The position numbers were made by a program, and so were the translations under genes. A model generated the notes under the pieces. The model was not told the origin of the DNA. It made no database searches and saw only the letters and a list, made by a program, of their open reading frames with translations. From Methylobacterium bullatum (GTDB lineage Bacteria > Pseudomonadota > Alphaproteobacteria > Rhizobiales > Beijerinckiaceae), in assembly GCA_902712845.1 (NCBI GenBank), contig LR743504.1:656001-720000 (forward strand): DNA of 64,000 nucleotides, in the 5' to 3' direction. This document shows, piece by piece, positions 54,249 to 61,588 of the stretch (positions within the stretch are counted from its first letter, which is position 1; each line of letters starts with the position of its first letter).

Positions 54249-55736
54249 ATGGGATGGACATTGACTGGTTCTGGGATGATCAGCGGACAGAGAGCGAGGA
54301 AGCCGGGCCGCCGCGCAGGGCCGTCGACGACCCCATCCCCGCCACCGGACGGCTGGACGCCGGATCTCGGGCGCTGGGGCAAGCCGCATTACCTCGCCAT
54401 CGCCGAGGCCATCGCCGACGATATCCGGACCGGACGACTCGCCGTCGCCGAACGCCTGCCGCCCCAGAGGGTTCTCGCCGAGCGGCTGGACCTCGACTTC
54501 ACCACCGTGGCGCGCGGCTACGTGGAGGCGCAGCGCCGGGGCCTCGTGGAGGCGAGGGTCGGCCAGGGCACGTTCGTGGCCGGTCCCGCGGTGCCGGTGC
54601 CGCCACCCAGGAGCGTGGCGCCGCGCCGACACGGCCCCGTCGACTTCACCATGAACCTGCCGCCGGAGCCCGACGACCCGGCCCTGCTCGCGCGGATGCA
54701 GGGCGGCCTCGCGGTGGTCTCGGAGGACCTGCCGAACCTGCTGCGCTACCAGGGCTTCGGCGGCACGCCCGAGGACAAGGGCGCGGCGATCGAGTGGCTG
54801 CGCCGTCGCGGCCTCGACGCGTCCCGCGACCGCCTGCTGATCTGCCCCGGCGCCCATGCCGCCCTCGGCGCGGTGATGAGCCTCGTGGCGCAACCGGGCG
54901 ACACGATCTGTTGCGAGGCGCTGACCTATCCCGGCGCGCGGGCGCTCGCTGCCCATCTCGGCCTGCGCCTCGTCGGATTGCCCATGGATGCGGAGGGGAT
55001 CGACGCCGCCGCCTTCGCGGCCACCTGCACCCGGCACGCGCCGAAGGCGCTCTACCTCAACCCGACCCTGCAGAACCCGACCACGATCACCATCTCGCCG
55101 GAGCGGCGCGAGGCCATCGTCACCGTGGCGCGACGCTACAACGTGGCGATCATCGAGGACGACGCCTACGGTTTCGTGCCGGTGACGCCGGCGACGAGCT
55201 TCTACCGGCTGGCACCGGAGATCACCTATCACGTGGCCGGCCTCGCCAAATGCCTCGGCGCCGGCCTGCGGCTCGCCTACATGCTGGCCCCCAGTGCGCG
55301 GGCGGCGCTGCAGCTGACGGCGGCCCTGCGCGCCTCCACGGTGATGGCCTCGCCGATCACCACGGCCCTCGCCACACGCTGGATCGGCGACGGCACCGCC
55401 GAGGCGATCCTCGCCTTCGTCCGCTCGGAATCCCGGGCGCGGCAGGCCATCGCCGCCGGAATGCTGGGGCGGCACGGCGTGACCGCCGACCCGGCCGGCT
55501 TCCATCTCTGGCTCTCGCTACCCGAAGGCTGGACCCGCTCGGCCTTCGCCAGTCAGGCCCGCGCGGCGGGGATCGGCGCGGTGGCCAGCGACGCCTTCCT
55601 CGCCGCCGGCGAAGCCCCGGAAGCCGTGCGGATCTGCCTCGGTGGCCTCGCCAGCCGCGCGGAGATCACGCAATCGCTGGAAATTCTGGCCCATGCCCTG
55701 TCGCACTCGCCCGCGCTGGCTTCTGCTTATATCTGA
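54249..55736 (+). CDS. MocR-type regulator (GntR HTH plus aminotransferase fold)
   Basis: About 495 residues. The N-terminal GntR winged HTH (IAEAIADDIRTGRLAVAERLPPQRVLAERL, then TTVARGYVEAQRRGLVEARVGQGTFVA) is joined to an aminotransferase fold-type-I domain with the PLP lysine in GLAKCLGAGLR, and the DDAYG motif. Such proteins sense pyridoxal phosphate or an amino compound and control neighbouring genes. The start is uncertain: TTG at 54228, ATG at 54249 or ATG at 54276; no good ribosome site is seen, so a leaderless transcript is possible. It is divergent from Nit1C and could regulate it. Confidence 0.88.
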   Translation: MGWTLTGSGMISGQRARKPGRRAGPSTTPSPPPDGWTPDLGRWGKPHYLAIAEAIADDIRTGRLAVAERLPPQRVLAERLDLDFTTVARGYVEAQRRGLVEARVGQGTFVAGPAVPVPPPRSVAPRRHGPVDFTMNLPPEPDDPALLARMQGGLAVVSEDLPNLLRYQGFGGTPEDKGAAIEWLRRRGLDASRDRLLICPGAHAALGAVMSLVAQPGDTICCEALTYPGARALAAHLGLRLVGLPMDAEGIDAAAFAATCTRHAPKALYLNPTLQNPTTITISPERREAIVTVARRYNVAIIEDDAYGFVPVTPATSFYRLAPEITYHVAGLAKCLGAGLRLAYMLAPSARAALQLTAALRASTVMASPITTALATRWIGDGTAEAILAFVRSESRARQAIAAGMLGRHGVTADPAGFHLWLSLPEGWTRSAFASQARAAGIGAVASDAFLAAGEAPEAVRICLGGLASRAEITQSLEILAHALSHSPALASAYI

Positions 55737-56016
55737 GCACGCGCGACGGATTGTTCGATCGACCGCAAGTGAGCGTCAAGGTGTCCCACGACCGCCGATT
55801 CTCTATCTCGATGGCAATGTACGAAAAGCGACCGACAAAGATGACTCCGATCTATCGAAGATCCTGATCTCATCTGTCGACGAACCTGGAAACTCTGTGG
55901 ACAGCGACGTTCTAACCCAGTGAAGAGCGGAACCTCCCCGGCGGCGATCGGTTTGCCATGTCCTGCTCGGGGCCAGTCTCGAGAGCGAGCCTCGACCGAC
56001 GACGATCCGGAGCCTC
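55737..56016. other. Intergenic region upstream of the GntA-like gene
   Basis: 280 bp after the MocR gene; part of it (55790-55870) is somewhat AT-richer. Contains no gene, repeat or sigma-54 site that can be supported. It should contain the promoter of the GntA-like/DUF1989 pair. Confidence 0.4.
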
Positions 56017-56739
56017 ATGCTGTTTCCCACCGACGATTCCGCGCATCCCCTCGCCTTGGAATTCCACGCCTTCATCAAGGATCAGCCCTTCCCCTGCGTC
56101 GGCGCGAAATCCGCCCTCGCCAAGGGGCAGCTGAAGGTACTGGTGGCACGCGACGTCGCCTCGGGCTGGGACGACACGCGGATCTACCCGGCGCTCCTCG
56201 CCTTCATCTGCCGCTATCGGGCGAACCCGAAACTGTTCCAGAGTTTCGCCGTGGTGTTCGAGGACGCTTCTCCCCTGTCCGAGGAACGGTTCGAGGGGCA
56301 TCTCTGGGACCGGGTGCAGTCCCTGTCCGACAAGGACGCTTTCCTCGGCCAGCGCTACGACAAACGCGTGCAGGCCGACCCGGACGACCCACATTTCGCC
56401 CTGTCCTTCGGCGGCGAGGCGTTCTTCCTCGTGGGCATGCATCCCGGCGCGAGCCGGCCCGCTCGCCGCTTCTCGCATCCCGTCCTCGTCTTCAATGTGC
56501 GCGCACAGTTCGAGCAGCTGCGCGAAGAGGGCCGCTACGAAGGCCTGCGCTCGGCGATCCTCGCCCGCGACGAGGCGCTGGCCGGCTCGATCAATCCCAT
56601 GCTGGCGCGGCACGGCGATGCCTCCGAGGCGCGCCAGTACAGCGGCCGCGCCGTCGGCGGCGACTGGGTCTGCCCGTTCCAGGGGCGGGCCAACGTCGAC
56701 AATGACCGCTTTGCGGAGGATGGCCGCGATGCAGCCTGA
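56017..56739 (+). CDS. YqcI/YcgG family protein, GntA-like heme-dependent N-hydroxylase
   Basis: A 240-residue protein of the YqcI/YcgG family. It has the pattern FIKDQPFPCVGAKSALAKGQL near residues 18-38 (family Cys), RYRANPKLFQSFAVVFEDA near 72, and FALSFGGEAFFLVGMHPGASRPARRF near 130-155. Members include GntA, a heme enzyme that N-hydroxylates an arginine-derived precursor in guanitoxin synthesis; here there are no other guanitoxin genes, so the substrate is open. The 3' end overlaps the DUF1989 gene by 11 bp. Confidence 0.85.
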   Translation: MLFPTDDSAHPLALEFHAFIKDQPFPCVGAKSALAKGQLKVLVARDVASGWDDTRIYPALLAFICRYRANPKLFQSFAVVFEDASPLSEERFEGHLWDRVQSLSDKDAFLGQRYDKRVQADPDDPHFALSFGGEAFFLVGMHPGASRPARRFSHPVLVFNVRAQFEQLREEGRYEGLRSAILARDEALAGSINPMLARHGDASEARQYSGRAVGGDWVCPFQGRANVDNDRFAEDGRDAA

Positions 56740-57367
56740 GACCGCCCTTCCCCTGATCCGCCGCCACGAGATCGCGCCCCGCAGCGGGGTCGCCTTCGAG
56801 CTCGCCAAGGGCGACCGCCTCACCGTCATCGACCCGAAGGGCGAACAGGTGGCCGACCTCCTCGCCTTCTCGGTGGCCGACCGCGACGAAGTGATCTCGT
56901 CGGGCCGCACCCTCGATTACGCCAGCCGCATCTACCTGACGACGGGCGACTCGATCTACTCGAACCGCTCCAACGTCCTCCTGCGCATCGTCGAAGATAC
57001 GGTGGGGCGGCACGATTTCCTCCTCACCCCGTGCTCGGCCGACACGTTCCGCATCATCTATGGTGACGCGCATCCGCACCGCGGCTGTTTCGGCAACCTC
57101 GCCGCCGCGCTCGCGCCTTACGGCATCGAGCCGGACCGGATCCCGGTGGCCTTCAACGTGTTCATGAACGTCGTGGTGAACGGTGAGACCGGGGAATTGA
57201 AGGTCGAGCCCCCCCTGAGCCGGGCCGGCGATCACGTGACCTTCGAGGCCGAGACAGACCTCATCATTGGGCTCACCGCCTGTTCGGCCCTGCAATCGAA
57301 CAACAATGCCTTCAAGCCGATCCATTACGAGATCCTGCCCGCAGGTGCGGCGCCGCAATCGCCCTGA
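56729..57367 (+). CDS. Urea carboxylase-associated family protein (DUF1989)
   Basis: A 212-residue protein of the DUF1989 family, often encoded with urea carboxylase. Motifs: GVAFELAKGDRLTVIDPKGEQVADLLAF, the ligand-like HDFLLTPCSADTFRIIYGD and GCFGNLAAALAPYGI, and PFNVFMNV-like FNVFMNVVVNGETG. The conserved His and Cys suggest a metal site. The ATG at 56729 has GGAGG nine bases upstream. It overlaps the GntA-like gene, so both act in one pathway, probably of guanidine- or urea-like nitrogen. No urea carboxylase gene is in the window. Confidence 0.87.
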   Translation: MQPETALPLIRRHEIAPRSGVAFELAKGDRLTVIDPKGEQVADLLAFSVADRDEVISSGRTLDYASRIYLTTGDSIYSNRSNVLLRIVEDTVGRHDFLLTPCSADTFRIIYGDAHPHRGCFGNLAAALAPYGIEPDRIPVAFNVFMNVVVNGETGELKVEPPLSRAGDHVTFEAETDLIIGLTACSALQSNNNAFKPIHYEILPAGAAPQSP

Positions 57368-57418
57368 CCCTGCGGCTCGTGCTAGGGGCCCCGCTGCCCC
57401 GGACATGAGACCAGCGCC

Positions 57419-58130
57419 ATGACGACCACGAAGCCCGCCCTCGCCCGCGCCGTCGCCTATGCCGATGGCGGCTGCGATCCCAATCCCGGCCCCGGTGGCT
57501 GGGGCGTGGTGATCGAGGGGCCGGAGGGTAAGGTCGAGCTCTGCGGCGGCGACCGCGCCACCACCAACAACCGGATGGAACTGACGGCGGCGATCAAGGC
57601 CCTGTCGCATTTCCCCGCCGGCTCGGCGATCGAGATGCGTTGCGACAGCCAGTACGTCATCAAGTCGGTGACCGAATGGATGCGCGGCTGGAAGGCGAAG
57701 GGCTGGCGCACCAGCACCGGGCCGGTGAAGAACGTCGAGCTGATGCAGGAGCTCGACGCCCTGAATGCCGCCCGCGACGTGAAGTGGACCTGGGTGCGCG
57801 GCCATACCGGCAATGTCGGCAACGAGCGTGCCGACCGGCTGGCGGCGCAGGGCCGGCGGCAGGCTCTCGGTCTCGCTCCAGCCGGCGAGCCGGTTCCGTC
57901 CCCGCCGTCCCCGCGGTGGTGCCCCCGGGCGTGGCGGCGCAAGCGCCGGCCCCCGCCCCCGCACCACCCAGGTGGCGATCGATCTCGGCCTCGGCCTCGA
58001 CGTGTCGCGGGGGGCCAAGCTCGCCGGCCTCACGCCCCAGGCCTTCGTCGAACGGGCGATCCGCGTGGCGCTCAAGCTCGGGCCGGACGGCATCGCCCGC
58101 GTGCTGGATGGCGGTTCCGCCAAACCGTGA
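57419..58130 (+). CDS. rnhA: Ribonuclease HI, C-terminal part frameshifted
   Basis: The first about 150 residues are a complete RNase HI that cuts RNA in RNA:DNA hybrids: Asp16 (YADGGCDPNPG), Glu54 (NRMELTAAI), Asp76 (RCDSQYVIKS), His129 (VRGHTGN) and Asp139 (NERADRLAA). After about 57880 the frame becomes Arg/Pro-rich and nonsensical. A believable continuation is a Pro/Ala linker in one other frame (57895-57960) and a C-terminal helix-rich stretch (TTQVAIDLGLGLDVSRGAKL) in the third, ending TGA at 58128-58130. Two missing bases, or one extra, in C-rich runs would unite them. The catalytic domain is unaffected. Confidence 0.85.
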
Positions 58131-58690
58131 GCCTCGGGGCGGATTTCTACGCGCGGCCGGCGGCGGCGGTCGCCGCCGACCTGATCGGATGCGGCCTCCT
58201 CGTCTCCGGGATCGGCGGCCTCGTCGTCGAGACCGAAGCCTATGACCGGAGCGACCCGGCCTCCCATAGTTTCAACGGCCCGACCCGGCGCAATGCGAGC
58301 ATGTTCGGGCCGCCGGGCCATGCCTATGTCTACCGCTCCTACGGCATGCATTGGTGCCTCAACCTCGTCTGCGAACCGGGAAGCGCGGTGCTGATCCGCG
58401 CGATCGAGCCGGGGCAAGGGATCGAGACCATGCGGGAGCGGCGCGGCCTCGACGCCCTCCGCCTCCTCTGCGCGGGACCGGGCCGCCTGTGTCAGGCCCT
58501 GGCGGTGACCAGCCTGCACGACGGCCTCCCCCTCGACCGGCCGCCCTTCGAGCTGGAGCGACGGGACGCGACGCCGGAGATCCTGGCCGACCGCCGCATC
58601 GGCATCACGCGCGGGGCGGACACCCCCTGGCGCTTCCTCCTCGCGGGATCGGCCTATCTCAGCAAGCCGGTATCGCGCCGACGGGAATAG
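58127..58690 (+). CDS. DNA-3-methyladenine glycosylase (AAG/MPG family)
   Basis: A 187-residue alkyladenine DNA glycosylase that removes alkylated bases. Landmarks: FYARPAAAVAADLIG at the start, LVVETEAYDRSDPASHSFNGPTRRN with the catalytic Glu near residue 32, GPPGHAYVYRSYGMHWCLNLVCEPG, AVLIRAIEPGQG and CAGPGRLCQALAV. The GTG at 58127 overlaps the TGA that ends the restored rnhA frame (GTGA), a typical coupled start. In the given sequence the same frame is also open back to the rnhA ATG, giving a false 423-residue fusion. Confidence 0.87.
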   Translation: MSLGADFYARPAAAVAADLIGCGLLVSGIGGLVVETEAYDRSDPASHSFNGPTRRNASMFGPPGHAYVYRSYGMHWCLNLVCEPGSAVLIRAIEPGQGIETMRERRGLDALRLLCAGPGRLCQALAVTSLHDGLPLDRPPFELERRDATPEILADRRIGITRGADTPWRFLLAGSAYLSKPVSRRRE

Positions 58691-58732
58691 GCCGGCCATC
58701 GAGGGACACCGGAGCGCGGGATTGGGCCGGTC

Positions 58733-59879
58733 TCAGTCGGGCGTGGCGGCGGAGCGCCGCCGATAGGTCTTGGCATTCTCGAGATCGGCGATGGGAGACA
58801 GGAGCGCGCCGTCGAACTCATCGAGGTGACGTCCTCCCGCTACGCGCCTCGGCCAGTCCGGATTGGCGAGAGCTCCGCGTCCGAGAGACACGAAGTCCGC
58901 TTCGCCAGCAGCCATGAGACCGGCCGCCCGCGATGGCCGATGAAGACCACCGTTGGCAATCACGGGTCGACGGCCGTAGCGCTTGGCCAGAGCCGCCAGA
59001 CTTGCCGTCGCCTCGAAGGCGGGCTGCCATGCCTCATGCTCCGTCGTGTGCAGATAATCGATGGGCTGGCTGCCGAGGGTACCGAAGATGGCAGCGGCCT
59101 CGTCCTCGCCCCCGCTCCATTTGTGCGCGAGGTCGTTGACCTTGCCCTGGGAGAGGCGGAGGCCCACGACGAAATCGGGTCCCACGGCCTTCCGGACGGC
59201 ATCCACGACTTCGACGATGAGGCACATCCGCCGAACGACGTCGCCGCCGTAGCGATCATCGCGCATGTTGATCCCCTCGCTGAGGAACTGGTCCAGAAGG
59301 TAGCCGTTCGCCGCGTGGATCTCGACACCGTCGAAGCCCGCATCCCGTGCCCGAACCGCCGCCTCGGCAAAGCCGATCACGACCGCCCTGATGTCCGATT
59401 CCGACATGGAATCAGGGATCGGATACTCGCCGCTTCCGCGATAAAAGATCATCTGTCGGCCCTTGGGCCTCGCCGCCGAAGGTCCCCCTGGTCCCGGTGC
59501 GGAAGGCGTTCCCCTGTGAGAGGGCCCCGGCATGCATCAGCTGTGCGATGATCCTCGCACCGTGCCCATGCACGCCATCGACGATCGGCCTCCAGGCATC
59601 GCACTGTCCGGTGTCGGTAAGACCCGGCTGGAACAGGTAACCCTGAGAATGCGCCGTGTCGGTGTAGAGGCCCTCGGTGATGACGAGGCCGAAGCCACCG
59701 GTCGCGAAGGCGGCATAGTAATCCTCCATGCGCTGCGTCGCACGGCCGTCCGACCCGGCGCTGACCCGCGTCATCGGGGCGACTGCCATTCTGTTCCGCA
59801 GCGCCATCGGGCCGATGGCCGATGGGGTCAGGAGACGGCGCAGGGCATCGGGATCCGGTATCGTCGCCAGCGCATCCAC
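58733..59879 (-). pseudogene. Old yellow enzyme family NADH:flavin oxidoreductase, frameshifted
   Basis: The two halves of one FMN oxidoreductase lie in two frames. The first half (to about 59490) has LLTPSAIGPMALRNRMAVAPMTR and QLMHAGALSQGNAFRTGTRG. The second half continues PSAARPKGRQMIFYRG, then GFDGVEIHAANGYLLDQFL, RYGGDV, FVVGLRLSQ, VIANGG and ADFVSLGRGALANPDW. Taking one base out of the C5 run (plus strand 59484-59488) gives a single normal-length protein of about 380 residues. GTG at 59888 or 59879 can start it; the latter has AGGAG at a good distance. It overlaps or follows ridA directly. Confidence 0.85.
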
Positions 59880-59880
59880 C

Positions 59881-60273
59881 TCAAGCACTCCTGACGCTGA
59901 CGGCCGCGATGGCCTCGATCTCGATCATGGCCCGGGGATCGTAGAGCGCCTTGACCTCGGCGATGGTGTCGGCGGGATAGGGCGCGGTGAAGTACCGGCG
60001 GCGCAAGGCCACGACGTCCCGGAAGTGGTCCATGTCGGTGATGAAGATCGTCACTTTCGCCACGTCCTTCAGGCTCGATCCGCCAGCCTCCAGCACCCTG
60101 CGGAGGTTGGAGAAGGCCTGCTCGCCCTGCGCCATGAAGCCACCATCGACGATCCGCCCGCCATCATCCGCCCCGGCTTGGCCGGAGATGAAGAGAAGGC
60201 CGCCATACCGAATGCCCTGCGAAAGCAGGAACGGCTCATAATTGTCTGGCTGCGTGATGATGCGTTCCAGCAT
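59881..60273 (-). CDS. RidA/YjgF family protein
   Basis: A 130-residue Rid-family protein. It has ERIITQPDNYEPFLLSQGIRYGGLLFISGQAGAD, then GEQAFSNLRRVLEAGGSSLKDVAKVTIFITD and the family end IEIEAIAAV. RidA deaminates reactive enamine/imine intermediates; the active Arg of canonical RidA is replaced by other residues in many family members, so the exact reaction is open. The ATG at 60273 is used; the longer frame to 60408 runs into the LysR promoter. It forms an operon with the old-yellow-enzyme gene. Confidence 0.88.
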   Translation of the reverse strand: MLERIITQPDNYEPFLLSQGIRYGGLLFISGQAGADDGGRIVDGGFMAQGEQAFSNLRRVLEAGGSSLKDVAKVTIFITDMDHFRDVVALRRRYFTAPYPADTIAEVKALYDPRAMIEIEAIAAVSVRSA

Positions 60274-60393
60274 GGTCGTCTCGCTCTCGATGGAGGGGAA
60301 AGCGGCATGAACCCATCTTGCCCCAGCCGCTCCGATGGCGGAGAGGTGGCCTCGAATCCGGAGCGCGACAAACTCCAAATCCTCGGGTGATGG

Positions 60394-61347
60394 ATGAGTG
60401 GATCTCATCTCGGTCTGCGACGCCGCCTACCGCCGCTCGGCGCGCTGCGTGCTTTCGAAGCCGCGGCGCGACACGGGAGTTTCAAGCTTGCGGCGGCCGA
60501 GCTCGCGGTGACGCCAACCGCGATCAGTCACCAGATCCGCGGCCTCGAAGAGAATATCGGACTGAGCCTCTTCGAGAGGCGGGTCCGCAAGGTGATGCTG
60601 ACCGAGGCCGGTCTCCAGCTATACCCTGTCCTGCGCGAGGGGTTCGATGCCTTCGAAGCCGCCGTCGCCCGCCTGACGCGGGTGCGGAGCCGGGTACAGA
60701 TCACCATCACCGCCACGAGCGCGTTCACCGTGAAATGGCTCGTCCCGAGGGTGTCCGGCTTCCGGGCTCTCCATCCGGATATCGACCTGCATCTGCTGGC
60801 CTCGGATGATGCCATCGATCTCGATACCGCCGGTGTGGACCTCGCCATTCGCTATGGACGCGGCCCCTATCCGGGCCTCTCCGCCGAGGCGATGTTCGCC
60901 GATCGTTTCGGTCCTGTGGTCAACCCTCTCCTCCGTAAGATCGCCTTCGACGACCTGACGGGCGACGATCCTGAAGCCCTGCCGCTCATCCATTTCCGTT
61001 GGCGACGGAAGCATCCGCTGAACCCAACCTGGGAAACCTGGTTCGAACACGCGGGATTGCCCTGTCCATCCCGGCCCGGCCAGATCCGCTTCTCCGACGA
61101 AGGGCACGCAATCCAGGCCGCGGTGGCGGGCCAGGGGGTCGCCCTGTTGAGCCTCGCCCTCGTGGAAGCGGAACTGGCGGCGGGCCAACTCGTCCAGCCG
61201 TTCGGGCCGGTTCTCGACGGCCATATCTACCATCTCGTCACCAGCGAGGCAGGCCTCGCGAAGTCCAGCGTACAAGCCACCACCGAATGGCTGCGCGCGG
61301 AGGCCGCCACGTTCAGGGCGCGGATGGAAGGCCATCCTTCGGCGTGA
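60394..61347 (+). CDS. LysR regulator of the GcvA type
   Basis: A 317-residue LysR regulator. The HTH (ALRAFEAAARHGSFKLAAAELAVTPTAISHQIRGLEENIGLSLFER) is of the GcvA type, whose members often control adjacent metabolic genes. The effector domain (ITATSAFTVKWLVPRVSGFRALHPDIDLHLLAS, then VDLAIRYGRG, and AVAGQGVALLSLAL) follows. It is divergent from the ridA/old-yellow-enzyme pair with 120 bp between starts, so it probably controls them. Confidence 0.92.
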   Translation: MSGSHLGLRRRLPPLGALRAFEAAARHGSFKLAAAELAVTPTAISHQIRGLEENIGLSLFERRVRKVMLTEAGLQLYPVLREGFDAFEAAVARLTRVRSRVQITITATSAFTVKWLVPRVSGFRALHPDIDLHLLASDDAIDLDTAGVDLAIRYGRGPYPGLSAEAMFADRFGPVVNPLLRKIAFDDLTGDDPEALPLIHFRWRRKHPLNPTWETWFEHAGLPCPSRPGQIRFSDEGHAIQAAVAGQGVALLSLALVEAELAAGQLVQPFGPVLDGHIYHLVTSEAGLAKSSVQATTEWLRAEAATFRARMEGHPSA

Positions 61348-61588
61348 CATGCCGGCCCCGTAACATCGGGGATCGAACGAGCAAGGCTCTATCTCGGCGG
61401 GACCAGACCATGACCGGAGAGATGTCGCGGGGATTCTACGGAATCTCGGCGCTCTCCGCCCTCGCCACGTCTGATGTTGCAGCCTATACCGCAGCTTATC
61501 TGCGCGAGCGCTCCGCTCTTCGCTTCGCCGGGATCCCCTCCACACCCGATGGAGGCGGTCCCGCCCAACGAGGGTATTGCCCGAGCCG
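61348..61588. other. Intergenic region upstream of mrpA
   Basis: 241 bp between the LysR gene and mrpA. No gene, hairpin or clear promoter could be supported. Confidence 0.4.

Noticed and set aside
57419-58690. A natural RNase HI-glycosylase fusion enzyme
   Set aside because: The joining part is compositionally meaningless in this frame, and a GTGA start/stop overlap exists in the other frame.
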